The position numbers and the translations under genes are program-made. DNA of 64,000 bases from Sipunculus nudus (Eukaryota; Annelida; Sipuncula; Golfingiida; Sipunculidae), in assembly GCA_026874595.1 (NCBI GenBank), contig CM049315.1, positions 14,597,664 through 14,661,663 of the forward strand, in the 5' to 3' direction. Below the pieces are notes generated by a model. It was not told the DNA's origin. It did no database searches and was given only the letters and a program-made list of their open reading frames with translations. Of the stretch, positions 25,015-34,724 are shown in pieces (position 1 is the first letter of the stretch; each line of letters opens with the position of its first letter).

Positions 25015-25205
25015 TGCGCGAGACATGTCTTAAAACATGTATTACACATGTTTCACACATGTAACGACATAACATGATGTGTTTCAATGGACCCAATTTT
25101 GAAAATAACGGTGAAACATGATTTGAAACATGTTTAAATTTGAAACATATTTGCATACAAAACATGCTAAACATCATGTTAAACATCAGTGAAACGTCAT
25201 TTTTA
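25015..25205. repeat. AAACATGTTT palindrome cluster
   Basis: About ten copies, such as AGACATGTCTT, AAACATGTATTACACATGTTT and GAAACATGTTTAAATTTGAAAC. They are placed about 160 bp upstream of SAM exon B in the minus sense, which mirrors copy A. Confidence 0.7.
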
Positions 25206-27089
25206 AAGTGAACAAAAGGTTGACATTCTAAGTAGATATAAGGGTAGCAGACCAATCCATAAAGTCTAGGATCTATTTCAAGTTAAGCAATTATACGTGT
25301 CGTTTCTGACAGTACTCAAGTCATGTTCGTCTGTCTGCAAAACTGTGATTTTCTCATATTTTAAGAAAACTGTTAGCGAATTCCGTGTCCAGAAATATAA
25401 ATAATCACATATAAAGTAAACGTACATACCTTCAGGCCGCACGAAGGTTTTTTTTTCATAACAAGTTGCTCTAATTTCACTCACCTGGTAAACATAAACA
25501 AAACCGCGTGGAAAGGTATACAAGACTGCTCTGAACGTACAAGCAGCGCATGCAAGGCCATCTTACGTCTTATGCAGATTAATGGGTCACGTACCAGTCT
25601 ATACAAATATAACTAAGAAGGCGTTTTTTTCCTGCATGAATTTTCATGTACATGTGCTTATATTTTACAAAAATCACCATGTGGACTCGTCTTGGCTACT
25701 CTAAGAGTGGCAACTCGACGTGACGATTGCTTTTCCTCATAAAAAGTTATCATGTTGGAAACTGATGACTTTTCTGACACCAACTGACTCAGTAATTATG
25801 TAATTAAGTAACGAGTAAGACATGTCTTTGCAATGTTTTAATTTGACAGTTTTGCGAAGTGTCGCGGTTATATAGGAATTCAGAAAATGACTGGTGTCAT
25901 GACTCTCATACCCGATCAGTTAATTAAAGTGGCTTTTGCTTTTTTTCCATGGATACAGTTGGTGACATTGTCTCATGAACGTGTTCTAGTTTATCTACTG
26001 TAGGACATGTTCCTAGTACTGCTATTCATCAGCTGAAAAATACAAGATGAGGGTCCTTATTCCATACACTTGGGCTGAACAACTTAATTGAATAAATTTA
26101 TTATAATGAGTACCATTAGTTAGTCTTCAAAGCTATGGAAACGGGCGAAAGAAAATCTGATTCCTTGTATGTTATCATAGTTTCTTCGTATGTGCACATT
26201 TGTCAGATTTCCAAGAATTGAGCAGGTACGCTTGTCAGTTGATCCGATAGGATATTTTGAACATGCGCTTCACGGTAAGTATATTAGTTCCCCGATATGA
26301 GTTTTTTCCTCACGTTCAGCACGCTATTTTATTAATTCTCCTCGCGGGCAGACTGGCCTTGAGAACTTCACAACTAGGGACTCACACAAAAGTCGTTACG
26401 TTTCGCGTCCCATCATTCAGTGCACGTCAAACTGTCTGCAAGGACTTACCCGTGCCTCGATCAACGTGGGGTGGTAAAACAAATTACGGTGAGTGGAAAT
26501 TCAAGGCTCACGAAAGGTTAAAAAAACATGAAACAACATCTTCACTTCAGTTAATTTGCTTACGCTGACGGCTCTTCATCTTTCTTCTGCCAACTAACAT
26601 AATTACAGCAAAATAAGATGCAGGCAAAGTTAATGAGGCCATGATTGACTATAATTAACTATTCACTTCGACCGGAAACTCAGATTTGACTCATGGCGCT
26701 CGCACACGGAAAAATGGTTGATTCTGGCCGCCCTTACATGTAATTATATGTTAATTAGGACTGATCTTTTTTATGCATTATAATCATGTCAAACTATGGG
26801 ATTGAAGACCACTAATCAACAAAGTTTCATATATTCTTTGCGATCCTTTTGTTACATCAGTATTATTTCCCCCTAGTATCCTTCTGAGAACCCATTAACC
26901 CTGGACTTTTAAAGTATAGTTCCCTGGTGTGGGTAGTGAGAAGTAGAAATTCATATCGTTTACAAATCAGAATGTAAAATATTCGAAATTTCATTCTTTA
27001 GTGAAACAATACTTAGAGACTATTAGGGACCCAGGTTCTCGACGCTCAGCTGATTTTGTCTATTAGGACATTTATCTAAGATTTTTTTT
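25206..27089. other. Stretch without a supported gene
   Basis: Frames on both strands are short. ATGCGCTTCACG|GTAAGT at about 26263-26280 has the form of a start codon followed by a consensus donor. There is nothing else to tie it to a gene. Confidence 0.45.
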
Positions 27090-27990
27090 TTCAGAATGAT
27101 GGTCCAGAGACCTTGACCACTGACCAGGTAACCTCAAGATCTAAAGATTTCTTCCACTTTGGGCAAGTAAGCCATGTGTGAGAGATGGAAAGTTAGGTAT
27201 GAAAAGTTAATTTACAGTGCATCTACAATCAGTTTAAAGATGTGGCTTCTGTGGCCTTTACCCCTGACCTCTGGAACCTAAAAATCAAAATGTTTCTTAC
27301 TGAAGTGGTGGGTCATTAATTAATCAGGTTTGAAGCAAATCTGTCTATCCAAAGCACAATAATCATTCATTAACTAATATTTGAATTGACGGTCCCTGTG
27401 ACCTTGACTTTTGACCATATGACCCCAAATCGAAAAGAATTTTCCCCTATTTGCAGGTGAGTATAGTATCTTGAAGATGGAAGGTTTGTGATGAAAAGAT
27501 TGGCTTGAAATACATACACATTCCTTTTTAAAGAAAAAGGTCCTGTGACCTTGACCTTTGGAATGACCGCAAAATCGACAAGAGTTCGTACTTTAGTTGT
27601 GAGCCATAAATAAGTCAAATTTGAAACCAATATGTCAAACCAAACTGGAGTTTTCATCAGGAAACTAATTTGTAAACAGATGGCCCCTGTGACCTTGACC
27701 ATGACCTTGTGACACCAAATTCTTTTATGCTCTCCCCATACTGGCAAGTCAGCTAAATTTGCAAGATGTAAGGTTTGGGATGATAATCTTGGCTTAACAT
27801 GCAGCCGTGATATTTTTTTAAGTAAGTGAGTCTTGTGACCTTGACCTTTGACTTCATGGCAAAAAAAATTACATATTCTTTCTTTAGTGGTGGTCCATAT
27901 GTAAATCATGTTTGAAATCCATATGTCAATCCATCCTGGAGTTATCACCTGGAAACAAATTTGGGTTGATGGACAGATGGACAGACAGAC
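27090..27990. repeat. TGACCTTGACC repeat: three about 290-bp dimers
   Basis: The core TGTGACCTTGACCTTTGACC recurs near 27110, 27254, 27394, 27544, 27689 and 27835, that is every 140-150 bp. Odd copies are followed by GATGGAAGGTTTGTGATGAAAA-like text. Even copies are followed by GTGGTGGGTCATnnAT...GTTTGAAnCCAATATGTCAA-like text. The real unit is therefore a dimer of about 290 bp, repeated three times with substantial divergence. The array ends in GGACAGATGGACAGACAGACGG. This family is common in bivalve genomes. A 220-codon minus-strand frame runs through two dimers but is only the repeat read in frame. Confidence 0.8.
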
Positions 27991-28960
27991 GGGGTGATTA
28001 CTATAGGGCATCCACTTGTGATCAATAAACACACCAGGTTTCGGGACTCAGATAGAATCGCAACTGAGAAACTGCAATGATTGTTGTCACTTTATAATAA
28101 AAAAATAGAAAAATATTCGTAATAATACGAAAAACATACAGGTGATGCCTCCACTTTTCGGGAACTGACAGAACTGGTCATGGTCTATATTCGAGGCAAG
28201 ATTCATGACAATCCATGCATTAATTATCAAGATATTGGAGGTTTTGTATAATATTTTTTTATTATTCTGGGGGTTATTTACAAGCCCCATAGCTCGGAGG
28301 ATATAGGGCACAGTGACCTAATGTCGGGTTTCCAAGGGGATTTTTTATACACCTCCTTTGATGTACCCTTAAATGTTTCTAGGACCAGCAGTTACGGTTT
28401 GTACCCTGCTAACGGCCGGCCAGACGGCCGGACACCCCGACGGACGACGGACAAAGCGCCATTCCTATACATCAGTTGACTTAAGTCAGCTAAGCTACTA
28501 AAACTGTCGGCCACTTAGGTCAGAAAGACCTATTAAGGTCACATATTTAAAACAGAAAATGTACCATGGGTGTAAAACTTGTGTCAACTTTGGTTAGAAA
28601 TGCCAATTAAGTCCACCAATTTAATACACAAAATGTGTCATGATCGTTAACCAGGTGTCCGCTTAGGTCACAAAGACCAATTAAGGTCATGACTCAGTTC
28701 TGGAAATATTTATTTTATTAAAAACCGATCCCCTGTCATTGTGTATATACTATTAACGTTGTAAGACATCTTTGATCAAACAATTTGTATGATCATATCA
28801 GTTATGTTCTCCACTCATATCTACATCATTTTTATTTTATTTTTGTAATCACTGAAATTTTGTGTGTACTCAAACCTTTGACTACATCAGAGTGCAAAGT
28901 TAACAAACCCCCGAATAGTGTTCGCTTATGCTTTTAAACTAATAATATGAATATTGATAC
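27991..28960. repeat. Mixed dispersed repeat remnants
   Basis: Contains GGCCGGCCAGACGGCCGGAC and GACGGACGACGGAC-type text (near 28410-28450). A degenerate 75-85-bp tandem carries CACTTAGGTCAnAAAGACCnATTAAGGTCA (28510-28695, first and third copies clear). No gene is supported. Confidence 0.5.
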
Positions 28961-29116
28961 TGTTACGGGGTGACATAAAAGCGGACCGAACTGTCACGCT
29001 GGTGAAGCTTGCTTTGCTAGCGAAGCGGGTGGTACGCCGGACTTGTGCGCCACCCATATGAGTTCGAATCCGGGATCGGCCCAATGTTTCTCCCTGATCA
29101 ATTTGTCTTCGTAACA
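28961..29116 (+). repeat. TRIM LTR 1
   Basis: 156 bp, starting TGTTACGGGGTGACATAAAA and ending CTTCGTAACA. It carries the best A-box and B-box matches of the three copies. Confidence 0.8.
29018..29071 (+). promoter_or_regulatory. tRNA-like Pol III A and B boxes inside the TRIM LTR
   Basis: TAGCGAAGCGGG at 29018-29029 fits the A-box consensus TRGCNNAGYNGG at every position. AGTTCGAATCC at 29061-29071 fits the B box RGTTCRANTCC. The 31 bases between them equal normal tRNA spacing. In LTR2 and LTR3 the D-arm stem (GCGA with TCGC around a CGCGGTTGGT loop) is intact. The anticodon and T stems do not fold, so this is a tRNA-like promoter rather than a functional tRNA gene. Confidence 0.6.
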
Positions 29117-29119
29117 AAA

Positions 29120-29137
29120 TGGGGGCTCGTCCGGGAT
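29120..29137 (+). promoter_or_regulatory. TRIM primer-binding site 1 (tRNA-Pro)
   Basis: TGGGGGCTCGTCCGGGAT, three bases after LTR1. This 18-mer is complementary to the 3' end of tRNA-Pro and is the classical proline primer site of many retroelements. The second copy is at 29395-29412. Confidence 0.9.
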
Positions 29138-29224
29138 GACGGTAAACTTGGTGGCCAAGGGAATAAGCTCACCAAAGTGTGCTTCCTGTGATAATTAGTC
29201 TTGGTCTGATAGCAGAACGCTCTT

Positions 29225-29235
29225 AAGAGGGGGTG
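29225..29235 (+). promoter_or_regulatory. TRIM polypurine tract
   Basis: AAGAGGGGGTG directly before LTR2, with the same tract before LTR3 (29500-29510). It is the expected plus-strand priming site. Confidence 0.8.
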
Positions 29236-29391
29236 TGTTACGGGGTGACATAAAAGCGGAGCGAACTCTCTCGCTAGTGAAGCTTGCTTTTCTAGCGACG
29301 CGGTTGGTTCGCCGGACTTGTGCGCAACCCACATGAGTTCAAATCCGGGATCGGCCCAATGTTTCTCCCTGAGCAATTTGTCTTCGTATCA
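29236..29391 (+). repeat. TRIM LTR 2
   Basis: 156 bp, over 90 percent identical to LTR1 by eye. The 3' terminus is mutated to GTATCA. Confidence 0.8.
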
Positions 29392-29394
29392 AAA

Positions 29395-29412
29395 TGGGGG
29401 CTCGTCCGGGAT
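29395..29412 (+). promoter_or_regulatory. TRIM primer-binding site 2 (tRNA-Pro)
   Basis: Identical 18-mer, again three bases after the LTR. Confidence 0.9.
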
Positions 29413-29510
29413 GACGGTTCACTTTGTGGCCCAGGGAATAAGCTCACCAAAGTGTGCATCCTGTGATAATTAGTCTTGGTCTTATAGCAGAACCCTCTTA
29501 AGAGGGGGTG

Positions 29511-29592
29511 TGATACGCGGTGACATAAAAGCGGACCGAACTCTCTCGCTAGTGAAGCTTGCTTTGCTAGCGACGCGGTTGGTTCGCCGGAC
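29511..29592 (+). repeat. TRIM LTR 3, truncated
   Basis: The first 82 bases of the LTR, starting TGATACGCGG. Homology stops after GGTTCGCCGGAC, inside the tRNA-like part. Confidence 0.75.
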
Positions 29593-30117
29593 CATGCCAA
29601 ACATGGTTAGACTGAACCTTTTCCAAATTATAACATTTGGTAGCTTATGATAGGGGTAATATCATGATTTTGTTGATTTTCTGCCTGAATGGGGGTCATC
29701 AGTTATCTAAAAATCACATTTTAATAGCAAATAAACAGTAATTACTTGCACAACGGAGCTGTGGCTTTGCGAGAATAGAAGATGTATCGCAATTTAATGC
29801 TTGGATTTAGATTCTCATTATTATCTGTTGTATTCTTTTCTAAGTTTTATTTCAATTCAGAGGTCAGGGAATTGATAGTGTTACGATTCTTGTCACAACC
29901 ATCGATAATTATTTAATTTTGGTCAGAAAATCGTAATCCAGAAAAACGCTTGATAACTGTATTGACATGCAGATCCCCATTGATATCACGTCATTTTCTT
30001 TGTTAATTTAGCAACAAAATAGAAAAACAGGAATTGGATGTGTAAAATCCAACAGTTCAATCTGGGAGCATATAGGGCTTAAATGGGTCTGTAGATGGTT
30101 TTTTATTGGATTTTCAG
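29593..30117. other. Non-coding; possible intron before the 30.1-kb exon
   Basis: No coding signal. It ends in a strong pyrimidine tract and acceptor, GGTTTTTTATTGGATTTTCAG. Confidence 0.5.
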
Positions 30118-30327
30118 ACAGGTTGGCACCGCTTAAGTGTTCCCCACATCTCCTCCCAACAGATACCAAAGGACAGGCTGAAAGCAGTAACCTTTGAAAG
30201 TGTAAAACGAAGAGTTGTTCAGACGCTTTTAGAGGAAATTAAAGTACAGACTTCTTTCACTGGCCAGAATTTCCAGAGGAGGCTCAGACATTTAAAAGAC
30301 GAGAGTGCATCTTCTTGTGGGAATTAA
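30118..30327 (+). CDS. Candidate terminal exon, unknown protein
   Basis: A 69-codon open stretch begins exactly after the strong acceptor TTTTTTATTGGATTTTCAG| and ends at TAA. It opens TGWHRLSVPHISSQQIPKDR. A basic amphipathic helix follows (VTFESVKRRVVQTLLEEIKV), then NFQRRLRHLK, and the end is SSCGN. Codon use and composition are protein-like, with no repeat content. The reading frame also contains an ATG four codons upstream, but that lies inside the splice-site sequence, so I take the exon to start at 30118 in phase 0. No upstream partner exon was identified and I do not recognise the family. Small soluble or cilia-type proteins end like this, but that is a guess. No AATAAA follows closely. 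Confidence 0.5.
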   Translation, partial: TGWHRLSVPHISSQQIPKDRLKAVTFESVKRRVVQTLLEEIKVQTSFTGQNFQRRLRHLKDESASSCGN

Positions 30328-32445
30328 TTAAGGAGGTGTGACTGCATGTGCGCGAGCGTTGCAGGTGTGAGATTCCTTATCTAGCGCAGGTGTGCAAATA
30401 GCATAAAAGTATTCAAAGTTTTTGTTTCGCAGCGAGTAGGTCCTTTTTCCTCAGACCTTTTTTCAGCATGTCTGCGTGCTGAAATGTTTGTTTGATAAAA
30501 AAACTCCTGCATGGTTTGATCTTCTGACGAGCAGCAACTGCGGCAAAAGGTTTTGGGTCACACCAGCTGTTTTCTTGGCAATTCCTAATGGGATTAAATA
30601 ACATTAGTTTTTTTCCATTGTAACATATATTTTTCACACTTATTTTATGTCACGTTATGCTATCCGCCAGTCTACGCTAAATTTAACATATTCTTCCAAT
30701 GCCTTCGTGTGATATTTAAGTAAAGGACACCTGCATAATACACCTTAGCACTCTTGGTGTTCATTCTTGCTACGCTTGTTAAAAGTATCTGCTCTGTTTT
30801 CCCGACGATATTTATATTTGCAACAGCAGTATTATGGCAATGAAAGGAGAAACAAGGACTTTGTCCGTGAAACTGCCATGCACCCTAGACATGAAAACAT
30901 GACTCGCATGCCTCTTTTTTAAATAAACTGATGCGGCCTATAGGAGTCTTGACACCAAGGGTGGAATAAAAAATATTGAGGTATTAGTATTTAAAAAAAC
31001 ATTAAAAGTCATGATTTCTTGTACTACGATTATACTAAACATATACTAAAATACCGAGTCTCCTGGTGCCAAAAACTTCCTGTCTTTGCCTCTGCATCAG
31101 AATTCGTGATAAATTGATTGTCAGTTTTAACCACTGCCATGCATGGCGCTTCATATTTTGTTTTAAATAGAAGCATGCGTTTCTATGTATTTATGAAGAA
31201 AAAACACGCCCAGCCCTTATATGTCAGATTCGTAGTTATAATAATATAGACCCGTAATTATTAGATCCTTCGTTAAGTCTCGTATACCGAACAATTCGTA
31301 TCAAAAGGCCTTTGTTATAAATCATCAAAGGCGTGAATATATGTAAGTTAACTTTGATAATGGTATGGTTATGGATTCAGGATCTTGATTTTTTTCTTTA
31401 AAATTGTTAAGACTAATTCGAAAAGCAGATGCTCATTACACAGGACAGTCAGAAATAGCGCGTACTTCTGCTTAACCTGAAATTGACCACAGCCCTATGG
31501 GTAGGTCTACCACTCAAAAGCTATTAATATCAACGTTTGGGTGGCATATACCCTCTGAACACAGCGCGTGACCTACTAGAGACCTTCCACGCACACGCTG
31601 TAAGAAATAAAATGATTCTTCAGGTTTGGCAAGCTGCCAAACACCCATCAAACTGTCGCTGGGTAAGACCAATCTGATTGGCTCAGCGAGTAAATAATGC
31701 CCATGCGGAGGACATTTGGGATAATTAGGTGACCTCAGGCCAAACCAGCAATTTAGTATAGAGACTGTCCTGAAAGGTTTCTGTATACTCCAACAGGGTA
31801 TTTAAATATTACGCAGAAGAGAATACCACAGATACAGCACCGCCTGGTGGCCAAACCGGACGGACAATCACGGTTACAGTGGAGCGAATAGTTGAGCATA
31901 GCGTAACCGCTGCTAATGGAGCGTAGGTTGGAGACTTGCCCTACCTGCGTCCTCTTTCTAACCCCCAGCATTTTTTTAAGGTAAAAGCTGTTAATTGCTT
32001 AAAATACATTTAATTTTTTTCTTGTACACATGAAACTGAAGGCCAAAGTCCCTTCCATAGAAGAGGATTGCTAATCTTCATTGTAACAATTATTTCAATT
32101 ATTATGCTAAATATCTAATACAACTGACCACACGCATCCATTTACAAAACACAGAGAAGATAGGTTCAATAATTGATCAATATTATCGTGCCTTGGTCTT
32201 GGTCTTGTAAGCTATGGGTATTGGACTCGGTCTCGAAGCGAAATTGTCTCCGGCTCGTGACTGGTCTCAACTTGAGCCCCAACAGAAATCCAGATTTCAT
32301 AAAGTTTGCACCATATAATACATGCATGGTTTTCGCTGTATCGTTACTTTCCTCTATATATCCACATTCTTTTTTTTTAATCTATTAAACTGGTAGCACT
32401 GTAACAATAATTTCTAACGCTGGGTTCTAACATATTTTGTGATAC

Positions 32446-32447
<2 letters not shown>
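30328..32447. other. Non-coding stretch
   Basis: No supported feature. Frames at 30413-30637 and 31753-31971 (both minus) lack domain or splice evidence. Confidence 0.5.

Positions 32448-32493
<46 letters not shown>
32448..32493. repeat. (TC)n microsatellite
   Basis: About 46 bp of TC dinucleotide. Confidence 0.95.
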
Positions 32494-32495
<2 letters not shown>

Positions 32496-32658
32496 AAAAG
32501 GAAGCGGAACATGTACTGGCCAGCTATATAACAATTCCCCTCAATTCACTATTTAATTTGTTTTATTATTGTTAAAATATTAATATTTACTGGAAATTCT
32601 CATTTATTGATTATTCTTGAATTTCTGCACTATTACTTAACTGCTGACTCATCGTCCT

Positions 32659-33687
32659 TACCATTTATTTATAATACCTTATCACTTCTATCAGCATTAA
32701 CAATATCACTTTCGGTTAAATCTTCACGTAGCAACTTATATTTATCACATCAGAACAGAGTCTGATTTAATTTATTACGTGGTCTTGGTCACAACCAAAG
32801 TTTGAAACATTGCGACATTTAATACACCAGGAAATATATGGTATTACCGCATCTGCACCACACCAGTCTCCTGAGATTTTAAAAGAAAATTAAAAACTAA
32901 AGTTTCTTCATTTACATGCCACCATTACGCGTCTTTACATTCGGCGAGGAATAATATGCTCCTTGAGAAGCGTGACCGACCGATTGCGATTTATTTATTT
33001 ACTCAAATCGGGAGAAAGCCATTGTGGAACGATATGACACATTTGGAGAATGCTCTAACACAAAGCCATTCCAAATGATCATGGGAATGAACAACGATCG
33101 AAATGACACAATAATGCTACAACTGGTAGCGCCGTGACCCCTGGTGGAGATAACAAAGATCACTTTTACGCCTGCAATTTTAGTAAAAAAAAAAGGATTT
33201 TTCAATTTTCAAATATGAAATTTTTGTATTTAATTTACACATCTTCAGAGAAAAGATTCTATTCCGTTTATACATAATTTAATGTGGGAAAAATCTTTTT
33301 CTCTGGTAATGTTTAACGCCTGTTTTCGAACCTACGGTTTGTTTTTAAAGGATGAATGTTTACAGGCTTTGGTACCTAAGAAAAAATCAGGTGTATTAGG
33401 AAGACAACGCAACAAAAGCAACTCTCGTTTTCTACTTATAGAGGGACCGGCACTGTTCGGATTTTACCGGCCCTCCATGAAAACTGACTGTAAATTATTC
33501 TGGAATAAATATCTAAAATTTTATGGTTATAAATTTACGATTACCAATGGCTCTGACAGGAAGGACATAGTAAAACAAGGAAAATGGTTCCCGACAGTTA
33601 AAGACCAAACACGGTTATTTTCCAGGGCGCAGCCACAGCGGATTTGCGTGACACCGATTGACTGGAAGCAGCGTCAGTTATAATACA
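32659..33687. repeat. 1.03-kb tandem duplication, copy 1
   Basis: Runs from ACCATTTATTTATAATACC to GCGTCAGTTATAATACA. About 15 base or small-indel differences separate it from copy 2, so identity is near 98.5 percent by eye. Ends are not TG...CA and no flanking duplication is evident, so an LTR pair is unlikely. A local tandem duplication or two copies of one non-coding element fits better. Confidence 0.9.
33282..33683 (+). CDS. Unknown 133-codon ORF in duplication copy 1
   Basis: Opens MWEKSFSLVMFNACFRTYGL and ends DWKQRQL and TAA. It has no domain that I recognise. The middle is basic (KKKSGVLGRQRNKSN) and the last third is moderately hydrophilic. In copy 2 the same region is broken by a frameshift near 34415, where AAGAAAAAATCAGG has become AAGATAAACATCAGG. 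Too few differences separate the copies to judge selection. It could be a relic of an element's ORF. Confidence 0.25.
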   Translation: MWEKSFSLVMFNACFRTYGLFLKDECLQALVPKKKSGVLGRQRNKSNSRFLLIEGPALFGFYRPSMKTDCKLFWNKYLKFYGYKFTITNGSDRKDIVKQGKWFPTVKDQTRLFSRAQPQRICVTPIDWKQRQL

Positions 33688-33697
33688 ATAATAAAAT

Positions 33698-34724
33698 TAC
33701 CATTTATTTATTATACCTTATCACTTCTATCAGCATTAACAATATCACTTTCGGTTAAATCTTCACGTAGCACTTATATTTATCACATCAGAATAGAGTC
33801 TGATTTAATTTATAACGTGGTCTTGGTCACAACCAAAGTTTGAAACATTGCGACATTTAATACACCAGGGAATATATGGTATTACCTCATCTGCACCACA
33901 CCATTCTCCTGAGATTTTAAAAGAAAATTAAAAACTAAAGTTTCTTCATTTACATGCCACCATTACGCGTCTTTACATTCGGCGAGGAATAATATGCTCC
34001 TTGAGAAGCGTGACCGACCGATTGCGATTTATTTATTTACTCAAATCGGGAGAAAGCCATTGTGAAACGATATGATACATTTGGAGAATGTTCTAACACA
34101 AAGCCATTCCAAATGATCATGGGAATGAACAACGATCGAAATGACGCAATAATGCTACAACTGGTAGCGCCGTGACCCCTGGTGGAGATAACAAAGATCA
34201 CTTTTACGCCTGCAATTTTAGTAAAAAAAAGGATTTTTCAATTTTCAAATATGAAATTTTTGTATTTAATTTACACATCTTCAGAGAAAAGATTCTATTC
34301 CGTTTATACATAATTTAATGTGGGAAAAATCTTTTTCTCTAGTAATGTTTAACGCCTGTTTTCGAACCTACGGTTTGTTTTTAAAGGATGAATGTTTACA
34401 GGCTTTGGTACCTAAGATAAACATCAGGTGTATTAGGAAGACAGCGCAACAAAAGCAACTCTCGTTTTCTACTTATAGAGGGACCGGCACTGTTCGGATT
34501 TTACCGGCCCTCCATGAAAACTGACTGTAAATTATTCTGGAATAAATATCTAAAATTTTATGGTTATAAATTTACGATTACCAATGGCTCTGACAGGAAG
34601 GACATAGTAAAACAAGGAAAATGGTTCCCGACAGTTCAAGACCAAACACGGTTATTTTCCAGGGCGCAGCCACAGCGGATTTGCGTGACACCGATTGACT
34701 GGAAGCAGCGTCAGTTATAATACA
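33698..34724. repeat. 1.03-kb tandem duplication, copy 2
   Basis: Direct copy of 32659-33687 separated by about 10 bp. It ends at TCAGTTATAATACA. Confidence 0.9.
34318..34720 (+). pseudogene. Frameshifted copy of the 33.3-kb ORF
   Basis: The same start (MWEKSF) and the same end (DWKQRQL) as the copy-1 ORF, but split into two overlapping frames (34318-34524 and 34514-34720). The net indel lies near 34415. Confidence 0.5.

Larger units (their letters stand above)
28961..29592 (+). mobile_element. Tandem TRIM array (LTR-PBS-PPT-LTR-PBS-PPT-partial LTR)
   Basis: A 275-bp unit is repeated: LTR (156 bp), AAA, an 18-nt primer site, about 80 bp of non-coding spacer, a polypurine tract, then the next LTR. 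LTR1 is 28961-29116, LTR2 29236-29391 and LTR3 29511-29592 (cut off at its 82nd base). LTR1 has perfect TGTTAC...GTAACA ends. LTR2 ends GTATCA and LTR3 starts TGATAC. There is no coding capacity, so it fits a terminal-repeat retrotransposon in miniature, which depends on another element's enzymes. The tandem form is what unequal recombination between LTRs produces. Because the array is truncated on the right, no target duplication can be tested. Confidence 0.8.

Noticed and set aside
26257-26568. 103-codon ORF and ATGCGCTTCACG|GTAAGT
   Set aside because: The donor interrupts the ORF after four codons, and no second exon or promoter feature supports either reading.
27370-28032. 220-codon minus-strand ORF
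   Set aside because: It is the TGACCTTGACC dimer repeat read in frame. KVKVTG-like words recur at the repeat period and no domain is present.
29018-29085. A functional tRNA gene in the TRIM LTR
   Set aside because: A and B boxes are present, but the anticodon and T stems do not pair, and homology to the other LTR copies explains the sequence.
32659-34724. The 1.03-kb copies as a pair of LTRs
   Set aside because: They are almost adjacent (about 10 bp apart) and lack TG...CA ends, a primer site and a polypurine tract.
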